39,488 nucleotides of DNA from an uncultured Clostridia bacterium (GTDB lineage: Bacteria; Bacillota; Clostridia; Christensenellales; Borkfalkiaceae): contig CALVMP010000008.1 in NCBI GenBank assembly GCA_944346655.1, positions 1 to 39,488 of the forward strand. The letters are read 5' to 3'. Each line of letters opens with the position of its first letter. Positions within the stretch are counted from its first letter, which is position 1. A model generated the notes under the pieces. The model was given only the letters and a program-made list of their open reading frames with translations, did not search any database and was not told the origin of the DNA. Both the position numbers and the translations under genes were made by a program. Shown here piece after piece: positions 8,189 through 15,777 of this stretch.

Positions 8189-8217
8189 ATTATACTTTAA
8201 TACAGTAAAGAAGTAAA
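8189..8217 (-). promoter_or_regulatory. Promoter of the yerC-his operon
   Basis: Minus-strand TTTACT (8212-8217), a 17-base spacer and TATAAT (8189-8194). The start point would be near 8182, giving a leader of about 20 bases before the YerC-type ATG. There is no T-box or leader peptide, so control is likely by the encoded repressor. Confidence 0.8.
8195..8210. promoter_or_regulatory. Candidate operator in the his promoter spacer
   Basis: A 16-base imperfect palindrome with CTTTA and TAAAG ends (8195-8210) lies wholly between the -10 and -35 boxes of the his operon promoter, and a further AGTAAAG half-like copy continues to 8218. Binding there would block RNA polymerase. The palindrome is visible; assignment to the YerC/TrpR-type protein is inference from position and from the known palindromic operators of the TrpR superfamily. 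Confidence 0.55.
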
Positions 8218-8225
8218 GCATTTTA

Positions 8226-8261
8226 TATAAAAAATTTGCGGAAATTTTAAACTTCCGCAAA
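8226..8261 (-). terminator. Terminator after rpiB
   Basis: A 9-bp stem (8235-8243 with 8253-8261, core GCGGAA/TTCCGC) followed on the minus strand by a run of six U residues (8226-8234 region). It closes the rpiB cluster about 20 bases after its stop codon and just upstream of the his promoter. Confidence 0.85.
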
Positions 8262-8281
8262 ATTAACAGCATATATAAATT

Positions 8282-8731
8282 TTACTTGCAATATTTTTTT
8301 TCGATCGCCGTAATTTTATCCACTCTGCGCTGATGCCGTCCGCCCTCGAACTCAGTGGTAAGGAATGTTTCAACTATCTCGAGAGCATATCCGACGCCCA
8401 CCACCTTTTCGCCCATGGCGAGCATGTTGGCGTCGTTGTGCAGGCGGGTAAACTTTGCGCAATACGTGTCGTGACAGTGTGCGCACCTTATGCCGGGCAC
8501 CTTGTTTGCCACGATTGATACACCTATGCCTGTAGAGCAGACAACTATGCCTTTGTCGCATTCTCCCGAAGCAACCGACTCCGCGGCGGGCAGGGCAAAG
8601 TCGGGATAGTCGCAGCTGTCGAAAGAATTCGTGCCGAAATCTACATATTCATATCCGTGAGCCTCAAGGTATTTTATGATTTCCATTTTGAGATTTAGAG
8701 CGCCATGATCACAGGCAAGTGCAATTTTCAT
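8282..8731 (-). CDS. rpiB: Ribose-5-phosphate isomerase B
   Basis: A 149-residue RpiB/LacAB-family sugar-phosphate isomerase interconverting ribose-5-phosphate and ribulose-5-phosphate. The N-terminal ALACDHGALNLK and the active-site cysteine region IVVCSTGIGVSIVANK, followed by HNDANMLAMGEKVVG, are diagnostic. Usual family length. It follows the YwlE-like phosphatase by 6 bases, the same order as ywlC-ywlE-ywlF in Bacillus subtilis. Its product is the precursor of PRPP, used by the adjacent his operon, but the two units are separated by a terminator. Confidence 0.96.
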   Translation of the reverse strand: MKIALACDHGALNLKMEIIKYLEAHGYEYVDFGTNSFDSCDYPDFALPAAESVASGECDKGIVVCSTGIGVSIVANKVPGIRCAHCHDTYCAKFTRLHNDANMLAMGEKVVGVGYALEIVETFLTTEFEGGRHQRRVDKITAIEKKYCK

Positions 8732-8737
8732 AAATTT

Positions 8738-9187
8738 TTATTCCTCGTATTTTAAAATATAATTTTCTATAATGCTGTCGCAGGCTTCAAAGATGATATC
8801 CCTTGCCGTGCGGTAGACCTCAATTCCGCAGCCGTAAGGGTCGGGCACTTCGACATTGCAGAACTTGCTTATGCACACAACGTTCGCGCAGTCCTCAAGG
8901 AGCTGGCGCTGCGCCTCCGTCATGGTTACGACGAGCACGCTGCCGTCCATTATGCTCTGCGTGAGCTGTCTCGGCTTGAAATTAGGCTTGACGACAACCC
9001 CCGCTTCCGCAAGCGCCGTAGAAGCATTTTCGTTTATCGTCTTGCCCTTTTCCGCGCGTATGCCGCAGGAAGCCGAGTCCCACCACTTAATTTTGCGCTT
9101 TTTTACTTCGGAGCGCAAAATCATTTCAGCCATGGGACTGCGGCAGGTGTTGCCGGTGCATACAAAAAGTATTTTCTTTCTCTTCAT
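8738..9187 (-). CDS. Low-molecular-weight phosphatase, YwlE-like protein-arginine phosphatase
   Basis: A 149-residue LMW protein phosphatase. The P-loop is CTGNTCRS with the nucleophile cysteine and arginine; the catalytic aspartate is in EVPDPYG near residue 118. The residue after the asparagine is threonine, as in B. subtilis YwlE, where it favours phosphoarginine, whereas tyrosine phosphatases usually have isoleucine or leucine. Gene order tsaC-this-rpiB matches ywlC-ywlE-ywlF. The ATG at 9187 is preferred; the frame also allows a TTG at 9199 without a well-spaced ribosome site. It slightly misses overlapping tsaC (stop at 9190). Confidence 0.9.
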   Translation of the reverse strand: MKRKKILFVCTGNTCRSPMAEMILRSEVKKRKIKWWDSASCGIRAEKGKTINENASTALAEAGVVVKPNFKPRQLTQSIMDGSVLVVTMTEAQRQLLEDCANVVCISKFCNVEVPDPYGCGIEVYRTARDIIFEACDSIIENYILKYEE

Positions 9188-9189
9188 TT

Positions 9190-10179
9190 TCAGCCACAAG
9201 CCTTTGTAAGTCTGTTCATTACGCCCACCATAACCCCGTCCTGTTTTTGGGGAGCCACGGCAATTATTATGTCGGCAACGCGCTCGCCTTCGCGCAACCT
9301 GTCGTACAGGTTGGAAGCGACGGCGTTTTCATCTCCGCCGAGCGGCAGAATTTTAGCATCAGCCATATCGGCAGCCGTCATGTCGTCGCACATTATATAT
9401 ACCCTCTCGCCGCGGGCAGCGTGCTCCCTGTATTCGTCATACGCCTTCATGCGGTCGTCATATGAATAGAGCGCCGTACGGCAACGCGGGGAATAATGCT
9501 TGTATTTCATGCCGGGGGAGCGGACCCTCTGCCCCTCGACTATATGGTAGATATCGCACTCGCCCGCAACCTGCGCAACCATATCGCGAGTGACGAGCCC
9601 GCTCCTCAGAACGCAGGGCACCTCGCCCGTACAGTCGAGCACGGTGCTCTCAATCCCGCCCGAACACTTGCCTCCGTCCAAAATGAGCTCTATTTTACCG
9701 TTTAAATCGTCATACACGTGTTGCGCCGTAACCGGGCTGACATGCTTCGATATATTGGCGCTCGGAGCCGCAATTGGCACGCCGACATATTTTAAAAACG
9801 CCTGCGCACCGCTATGGGAAGGAACACGTATAGCCAGAGTATCGAGCCCGCAGGAAACGGCGGGACAGACTACGCCGCGGCTTTTATAGACCATGGTCAA
9901 GGGTCCGGGCAAAAAAGCTTTTGCAAGCAATTTTGCGTAATCGGGCACTTCGGTTACGAGTTCGGAGATGTCGTAATCTTTGTGCACGTGTGCAATCAAC
10001 GGATTGTCGGAAGGTCTGCCCTTGGTTACAAATATAAGCTCAACGGCACTTTGGTTGAGCGCGTTCGCCCCGAGTCCGTAGACCGTCTCCGTGGGAAAGG
10101 CAACAAGCCCGCCGCCGTCAATTATTTTTTTTGCGCGCATTAAAGAATTTTCGTCTATGCGCAGTATTTCTGTTTTCAT
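9190..10179 (-). CDS. tsaC: L-threonylcarbamoyladenylate synthase (Sua5/YwlC type)
   Basis: A 329-residue two-domain protein for the first step of t6A37 tRNA modification, making threonylcarbamoyl-AMP from threonine, bicarbonate and ATP. Residues about 15-200 are the YrdC domain (GGLVAFPTETVYGLGANA, KGRPSDNPLIAHV, APSANISKHVSP). After the linker with SPGMKYKHYSPRC comes the Sua5 C-terminal domain, so this is the long Sua5/YwlC form rather than short TsaC. It lies 18 bases downstream of dnaB in the same transcription direction. Confidence 0.96.
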   Translation of the reverse strand: MKTEILRIDENSLMRAKKIIDGGGLVAFPTETVYGLGANALNQSAVELIFVTKGRPSDNPLIAHVHKDYDISELVTEVPDYAKLLAKAFLPGPLTMVYKSRGVVCPAVSCGLDTLAIRVPSHSGAQAFLKYVGVPIAAPSANISKHVSPVTAQHVYDDLNGKIELILDGGKCSGGIESTVLDCTGEVPCVLRSGLVTRDMVAQVAGECDIYHIVEGQRVRSPGMKYKHYSPRCRTALYSYDDRMKAYDEYREHAARGERVYIMCDDMTAADMADAKILPLGGDENAVASNLYDRLREGERVADIIIAVAPQKQDGVMVGVMNRLTKACG

Positions 10180-10197
10180 GCCTTAATACCCTTAAAA

Positions 10198-11658
10198 TCA
10201 GAAGGGCGGATCTCCGGGAAAGTCCTCCGAATTGAAGTTTTCGTCCGGGGCGCTGTCGGGAGGCGGAGGCAAATTGTCGTCCGCATTGTCGTAGACGGGC
10301 TCGGAGATGTCGTCGTCGGGCTCGGGATTGACGAACTTTGTAAGCTCGCCCTTGAAACGAAGCTTGATTCTGTCGAGACCGCCGTTGCGGTGCTTGGCAA
10401 TAATGAGATCAGCCATGCCCTTGACAATGTTGTTCTTTTTGATCTCTTCGTCCGTCGCGGTGACGTCGGGACGGTTTATAAACATTACTATATCGGCGTC
10501 CTGCTCTATTGCGCCCGATTCGCGGAGGTCTGAAAGCTGGGGCTCCTTTGTCTGCATACGGCGTAGCTGTGAAAGAGCAATTACGGGGACATTGAGTTCC
10601 TTTGCCATAATTTTAAGTTCCCTCGTAATTTCCGCAACTTCCTGCGTACGGTTGACCTCCCCGCTCTTTTTTCCGCTTGACATCAGCTGTATGTAGTCAA
10701 TCATTATAAGATCGAGCTGCCCGTTGTTCTTTGCCTTTATTCTGCGGCATTTTGAAAGAATTTCCGCGGGAGTGACCCTCGAGGAGTCGTCTATGTTTAT
10801 TCTGCTCCTCCTCATCTTTTCAATTGCCTTGGCAAGTTTTTTCCACTCGTTGGGGGTAAGCTCGCCGGAGAGAGCTTTGGACATGGACACACCGGCATAG
10901 CTGCACATGAGCCTTTGGATTATCTGCGTTTCGGGCATTTCCAGCGAGAATACGGCGCACACCTTGTCGCAATTGAGAGCGGCGTTTTCGATTATGTTCA
11001 TGGCAATCGACGTCTTGCCCATGCCGGGGCGGGCGGCGATTACTATAAGGTCGGTTTTCTGTAATCCGTTGGTCAGCCTGTCAAGCCTCGTAAACCCTGT
11101 CATGACGCCGCGGTAGGCATCCTTGTTTTCGGCAAGCAGCTGAAATTTATTTATAACCTGGTCAATACCGTCGCTCTCGCGGATATCCTTGACAGACGAT
11201 GAATCGTTTGTGCGGGAGATATCGTAAATGAGACTCTCGGCATACTGAACGCTCTTTAAACTGTCGTCGCTCGTCTGGGAGTATTTAATGATTTCCCGTG
11301 CCGCGCGAATGAGCTTGCGGTTGACGGAATCGCGCCTTACGATATCAAAATACGTGTTATAGTTTGCCGACGAAGGAGTGTTCTGCGTAAGGTCTGTGAG
11401 ATAGGCGACGCCCCCCGCCTTTTCAAGGTTGCCCTCCGTTTCAAGCTTGTCTATCAGCGTGACTAAATCGACCGGACGGTGCGAATTATAATTCATCTTC
11501 ATCGCGGAGAGGATGTACTGGTGCGACTCCTGATAAAAATCCTCGTCGCTCAGCTTTTCCAAAACGTCCGGCAATATTTCGTTGTCGATGAGCATGCACC
11601 CCAAAAGCGCCTGTTCGGCGTCTAAATGATTGGGCATGACATTGTTTTTGTCTGGCAT
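10198..11658 (-). CDS. dnaB: Replicative DNA helicase
   Basis: A 486-residue hexameric 5'-3' helicase (DnaC in Bacillus naming). Residues about 8-110 are the N-terminal DnaG-binding domain (LDAEQALLGCMLIDNE); the RecA-like motor carries Walker A AARPGMGKTSIAMNI, Walker B LIMIDYIQLM and the QLRR segment. The last 45 residues are an acidic, proline-rich tail (DDNLPPPPDSAPDENF), which many Gram-positive DnaB proteins have in some form. It lies 6 bases after the M3 peptidase gene; rplI, a frequent neighbour, is not here. Confidence 0.97.
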   Translation of the reverse strand: MPDKNNVMPNHLDAEQALLGCMLIDNEILPDVLEKLSDEDFYQESHQYILSAMKMNYNSHRPVDLVTLIDKLETEGNLEKAGGVAYLTDLTQNTPSSANYNTYFDIVRRDSVNRKLIRAAREIIKYSQTSDDSLKSVQYAESLIYDISRTNDSSSVKDIRESDGIDQVINKFQLLAENKDAYRGVMTGFTRLDRLTNGLQKTDLIVIAARPGMGKTSIAMNIIENAALNCDKVCAVFSLEMPETQIIQRLMCSYAGVSMSKALSGELTPNEWKKLAKAIEKMRRSRINIDDSSRVTPAEILSKCRRIKAKNNGQLDLIMIDYIQLMSSGKKSGEVNRTQEVAEITRELKIMAKELNVPVIALSQLRRMQTKEPQLSDLRESGAIEQDADIVMFINRPDVTATDEEIKKNNIVKGMADLIIAKHRNGGLDRIKLRFKGELTKFVNPEPDDDISEPVYDNADDNLPPPPDSAPDENFNSEDFPGDPPF

Positions 11659-11664
11659 AGTACT

Positions 11665-13440
11665 TTATAAACCCATTAATTTTTCAAATTCACGCAGAGT
11701 GTTATCAAATTCCGCCATAGCATATTCAAACGGCTGAAGGGATGTGAGGTCGACGCCCGCAAGTTTTAAAAGGGACACGGGGTCGGTCGACGAACCGCCC
11801 GAAAGGAATGCAAAATAATCCTTTACCGCACTCTCCTCCCCGCTCAGTATTTTATTTGCAATGTTTATAGCGCTAATAATGCCCGTTGCGTATTTGTATA
11901 CATAGAACGCGGTGTAAAAGTGGGGTATCCTGCACCACTCGCACGAGATGTTGTAGTCGTGCTCTATCGCGTCGCCGTAATACCTCCTGTTGAGTCCGCC
12001 GTAGAGTTCGCACAGATTTTCGCGGGTGAGAGGCTGATTATTTTCAACCATATCGTGCGCTTTATATTCAAACTCGGCAAACAGAGTTTGTCTGAAGAGG
12101 GTTGCCCTTATGGTGTCGAGGTAATAATTCAGAAGATATTTTTTAAGGTTATCGTCCTTTGCCTCTTTAAGCATGTACTTCAGAAGCAACACCTCGTTTA
12201 CCGTGCTTGCGACTTCGGCGACGAAGATTCGGTAATCCTGCTTTGCATAGGGCTGGCTCCGGCAGGAGAAGTAGGTATGCAGAGAGTGCCCCATTTCATG
12301 CGCAATGGTAAACACATCGTTTAGCGTGGGCTGATAATTCAAAAGAACAAACGGATGAAGCCCCGATACTCTCGAGGAATATGCGCCGCTACGCTTGCCT
12401 TCCGTCTCCTCCACATCTATCCACCTCTCGTCATGTCCCTTTTTGAGGAGCTTCTGATAGTCCTTGCCGAGAGGCGCAAGTCCCTTTATGACATAGTCGT
12501 ATGCTTCGTCGTATGGAAGGGCAAATTCAACGTCGGAAACAAGCGGAGCGTAGACGTCGTAAAAATACAGCTTGTCGACGCCGAGTATCTTTTTTCTGTC
12601 GGCAATATAGCGGTGAAGGGCGGGAAAACTCGACTCGACCGCCTTTAAAAGATTGTCGTAAACCCTGCGGTCAACATCCTCCTCGAAGAGCGCTCTTTCG
12701 AGGCAGGACGAGAATTTATAAGCTTTGCAGTAGAACACATCCTTTTTGACGTTGCCGTAATAGTTTGCGGTGAGGGTATTTAAAAGGCTCTTGAAGGCGT
12801 CGTAATACTTATTGTACACCTCTTCCCTCTTTGCCCTGTCGGAAGAGTGCATCACGAACCCGTACAGTCCGTGTGAAAGTTTTACTTTTTTTCCGTCAAG
12901 TTCAACTTCGGGAAGGGGCAGATCGGCGCTGTCTACCATGCCGAAAATATCGCGGAAAGAGGAGAAACTTTCGTCCGCAAGCGCGACAAGTTTTTCTTCC
13001 CCCTCGGAGAGAACGTGAGCTTTCCTCTTCAAAAAGAGCTTAAAGGAATAATCGTAGTCCGAAAACCGCTTATCATCTATTACAGATTGAAGGTACTCAC
13101 CGCTCTGGGCAGCCATTTCCGGTTCGAAGAATGCAACCTCAGCCGAATACTCCGAAAACAGCATGCCTATTTTTCCGTTATATGCCGAATATTTGGAGAT
13201 ACGCGTATCCTCGTCGTGCTTTAAAAATGCATACTCGGCAAGGCGCTCCGCAAGTTCCATAAAAGCTTCTGTCTCTTTAAGGTATGAATAGAGTTCGTCT
13301 TTATCTCCGAGTTTTCCCGCATAACGCGAGAAATTAATCATGCCCTTTGCTCGTTCGTACTCGCTCTCCCACGCCTCGTCCGAAGGATAAACATCCTCGA
13401 TTGCCCATTTATACTGTTCTTTAACCTCGCTTCTCTGCAA
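11665..13440 (-). CDS. M3-family oligoendopeptidase (PepF type)
   Basis: A 591-residue cytoplasmic zinc metallopeptidase. The zinc site HExxH is in TIAHEMGHSLHTYFS around residue 380, with the third ligand glutamate in VAEVASTVNEVLLL about 25 residues on. The N-terminal region starting YKWAIEDVYPSDEAWE is the PepF type. It degrades short peptides of about 7-17 residues in characterised relatives. No signal peptide. The gene is 11 bases downstream of the UPF0210 gene and 6 bases before dnaB. Confidence 0.95.
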   Translation of the reverse strand: MQRSEVKEQYKWAIEDVYPSDEAWESEYERAKGMINFSRYAGKLGDKDELYSYLKETEAFMELAERLAEYAFLKHDEDTRISKYSAYNGKIGMLFSEYSAEVAFFEPEMAAQSGEYLQSVIDDKRFSDYDYSFKLFLKRKAHVLSEGEEKLVALADESFSSFRDIFGMVDSADLPLPEVELDGKKVKLSHGLYGFVMHSSDRAKREEVYNKYYDAFKSLLNTLTANYYGNVKKDVFYCKAYKFSSCLERALFEEDVDRRVYDNLLKAVESSFPALHRYIADRKKILGVDKLYFYDVYAPLVSDVEFALPYDEAYDYVIKGLAPLGKDYQKLLKKGHDERWIDVEETEGKRSGAYSSRVSGLHPFVLLNYQPTLNDVFTIAHEMGHSLHTYFSCRSQPYAKQDYRIFVAEVASTVNEVLLLKYMLKEAKDDNLKKYLLNYYLDTIRATLFRQTLFAEFEYKAHDMVENNQPLTRENLCELYGGLNRRYYGDAIEHDYNISCEWCRIPHFYTAFYVYKYATGIISAINIANKILSGEESAVKDYFAFLSGGSSTDPVSLLKLAGVDLTSLQPFEYAMAEFDNTLREFEKLMGL

Positions 13441-13451
13441 TTTGACACCTC

Positions 13452-14807
13452 TCAGTTTTTATTTGAATGGATGGGAGCGGGAATGAGTCCGCCCCTTCTT
13501 ATAAATTTATTTGCCGACTGGTTGTGCACGGGCATTATCGGAGCCCTGCCCAGCAGTCCGCCGAAGTTTACCTGTTCGCCGACGCCTTTGCCGGGCGCGG
13601 GAATAATTCTCACCGCGGTAGTCTTGTTGTTTATCATGCCTATTGCCGCCTCGTCGGCTATGATGGCGCTTATCGTGTCGGCGGTCGTGTCGCCCGGCAC
13701 GGCTATCATATCGAGCCCCACAGAGCAGACAGCCGTCATGGCTTCAAGTTTATCGAGACACAAAACACCCTTTTCGGCGGCTTCGATCATGCCGATGTCC
13801 TCGGAAACGGGAATAAATGCGCCCGAAAGTCCGCCGACGCGCGAACTTGCCATAACGCCGCCCTTCTTCACGGCGTCGTTGAGCATAGCAAGGCAGGCGG
13901 TCGTGCCGTGGGTTCCCACGCACTCGAGCCCCATCTCCTCCAGTATCTGCGCAACCGAATCACCCCTCGCGGGAGTGGGAGCAAGTGAAAGATCGACTAT
14001 GCCGAATTCGGCGTTCAATCTCTTTGCCGCCTCCTTTGCAATGAGTTGTCCCGCCCTCGTAATTTTAAACGCGGTGCGCTTTATCATTTCGGCAAGATCA
14101 GAAAGATCGGCTTCGGGAATTGCTTCAATCGCGTGCTGCACTACGCCGGGACCAGATACGCCGACATTGATTACGGTGCCGCTTTCGCCCACTCCGTGGA
14201 AGGCTCCCGCCATAAAGGGGTTGTCCTCGACGGCGTTGCAGAACACGACGAGCTTTGCGCATCCGAATCCGTCCTTCTCCTTAGTTGCCTCGGCGGTACG
14301 CTTTATTATTTCGCCCATGAGCTTTACGGCGTCCATATTTATGCCTGACTTGGACGAACCCACATTTACGGAAGAGCATAGCCTTTTTGTAGAGGCGAGC
14401 ACTTCGGGAATGCTCTCTATAAAAGTTTTTTCGTAGTCCGCCATGCCCTTGTGCACGAGCGCCGAATATCCGCCGAGGAAATCTATGCCGAGTTCGTCGG
14501 CTGCCCTGTCGAGCGCTCTGCCAATCAGCGCGCTCTTTCCTGCAAACGGAGCGCAGATAAGGCTGACGGGCGTAACGGAAACGCGCTTGTTTACAATGGG
14601 GATACCATACTCTGCGGAGAGTTCCGCCGCAACCTTTACAATATTCCGAGCCTTTTTGCATACCGTATCATACACGCAGCTTGCAGTCTCTTCGGCGGTG
14701 GCGCGTATGCAGGGAAGAAGAGATATGCCCATGGTTATGGTGCGTATGTCGAGGTGCTCCCTCTCCACCATCTCTATCGTTTCGAGAACGTCTTTATAGT
14801 TGAACAT
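13452..14807 (-). CDS. UPF0210 (DUF711, PFL) family protein
   Basis: A 451-residue protein of a widely conserved family without an assigned reaction. Recognisable are [20 protein letters not shown] at the start, [18 protein letters not shown], the glycine-rich [17 protein letters not shown], and [19 protein letters not shown]. Structure-based suggestions link the family to glycyl-radical enzyme-like barrels (hence PFL), but a glycyl-radical motif is not obvious to me. It nearly always pairs with an ACT-domain protein, as here, where the ACT gene lies 9 bases upstream. Confidence 0.93.
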   Translation of the reverse strand: MFNYKDVLETIEMVEREHLDIRTITMGISLLPCIRATAEETASCVYDTVCKKARNIVKVAAELSAEYGIPIVNKRVSVTPVSLICAPFAGKSALIGRALDRAADELGIDFLGGYSALVHKGMADYEKTFIESIPEVLASTKRLCSSVNVGSSKSGINMDAVKLMGEIIKRTAEATKEKDGFGCAKLVVFCNAVEDNPFMAGAFHGVGESGTVINVGVSGPGVVQHAIEAIPEADLSDLAEMIKRTAFKITRAGQLIAKEAAKRLNAEFGIVDLSLAPTPARGDSVAQILEEMGLECVGTHGTTACLAMLNDAVKKGGVMASSRVGGLSGAFIPVSEDIGMIEAAEKGVLCLDKLEAMTAVCSVGLDMIAVPGDTTADTISAIIADEAAIGMINNKTTAVRIIPAPGKGVGEQVNFGGLLGRAPIMPVHNQSANKFIRRGGLIPAPIHSNKN

Positions 14808-14816
14808 ATTCTCTCC

Positions 14817-15086
14817 TTAAACGCTGTGCATGGCGTTGAAGATATCTTCGTGCTGAATATGAATGGACATGCCTATCTTTTCGCCCATGGCGCGGCACTC
14901 CTCGGCAAGAGGAGCAAGCTCCATTGTGGAATTGCTCAAGTCCACCATCATTATCATGGCAAAGTATTCGTCCATAATAGTCTGGCTTATATCCAGAATA
15001 TTGACATGCCTTTCTGCAAGAAAGGTCGAAACCTTGGAAATGATGCCTGTTTTGTCCTTACCGACAACGGTTACAACCGCGCGCAT
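14817..15086 (-). CDS. ACT domain protein (UPF0237)
   Basis: An 89-residue protein that is a single ACT domain: RAVVTVVGKDKTGIISKVST at the start (the ligand-binding turn), then HVNILDISQTIMDEYFAMIM. ACT domains bind amino acids or similar small ligands. The standard pairing with the UPF0210 gene downstream suggests the two proteins form a complex or regulate each other. The ATG has an AGGAG upstream. The ligand is not known. Confidence 0.92.
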   Translation of the reverse strand: MRAVVTVVGKDKTGIISKVSTFLAERHVNILDISQTIMDEYFAMIMMVDLSNSTMELAPLAEECRAMGEKIGMSIHIQHEDIFNAMHSV

Positions 15087-15111
15087 AAATATTTCTCCTC
15101 TAAGTTAAATT

Positions 15112-15777
15112 TCAGCCGCCGCAACCCGAAAATACGGAGGGCAGGGTAAAATCAAAAAATGTGTTTATAGGCGTAAACAGACGGCTGAGTCCGAGCGACC
15201 ACTCCCCGACAACACCGACGACGTCGTCCATGTCTATCATGCCGTAGTGGTCGCGGCTGTCTACGCTGACGTTGCGGTTATCCCCGAGCACAAATAAACA
15301 TCCGTCCGGCACGACCGTCGCCTCGAAGCTGTTGTACGAGTTGTCGGGCGTATTGTTTTCGGGCGAGACATACGGCTCGGAAATCTCACGCCCGTCTATA
15401 TACAGCACTCCGCGGTCAAGTTCCACTTCTTCGCCGCCGAAGGCAATAGCCCGTTTGATTATCGTCGTTTTTCCCCCCGAACCGTTGTCGGTGGTGATGA
15501 CGACTATGTCAAACCGAGAGACGGTTGCCGCAGTATCGGCATACACATAGTCGCCGCCGGGCAGAATTATGTTTAAACCGCTGTACTCTCCGCCGGTAAG
15601 GGTGGGGCTCATGGAGTCGCCGACCACATAAAACCGCCTGAACCGCGAAAAAAATAAAATCTCCGCAGCAAGCACTATAATAAGCAGTACGAGAATGCAG
15701 TTGATTATGACTGCGCGGGTGCGCCCATCTCTCCTTCCGCCTATACAAATTGGAAATTTTCCCATAATCAGAGCCAC
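15112..15777 (-). CDS. lepB: Signal peptidase I
   Basis: A 221-residue type I signal peptidase. Residues about 21-44 form one transmembrane helix, so the catalytic domain is outside. The catalytic serine is in VVGDSMSPTL (Ser55) and the lysine general base in TTIIKRAIAFGGEEV (Lys108); GDNRNVSVDSRDHYG is box E. Two starts are possible: GTG at 15777 or ATG at 15765; neither has a clear ribosome site, and both overlap or touch the stop of the preceding gene (15768). The final residues SGCGG are unusual but carry no known signal. Confidence 0.95.
   Translation of the reverse strand: MALIMGKFPICIGGRRDGRTRAVIINCILVLLIIVLAAEILFFSRFRRFYVVGDSMSPTLTGGEYSGLNIILPGGDYVYADTAATVSRFDIVVITTDNGSGGKTTIIKRAIAFGGEEVELDRGVLYIDGREISEPYVSPENNTPDNSYNSFEATVVPDGCLFVLGDNRNVSVDSRDHYGMIDMDDVVGVVGEWSLGLSRLFTPINTFFDFTLPSVFSGCGG

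Noticed and set aside
8162..8272. N-terminal extension of the YerC-type protein to 8272
   Set aside because: The extra 37 codons cross the promoter and operator and are not like the family; the ATG at 8161 has a proper ribosome site.
13471..14436. A 321-codon plus-strand open frame opposite the UPF0210 gene
   Set aside because: The minus-strand frame encodes a clear family member, while this product is serine- and proline-rich low-complexity sequence. It is an antisense shadow.
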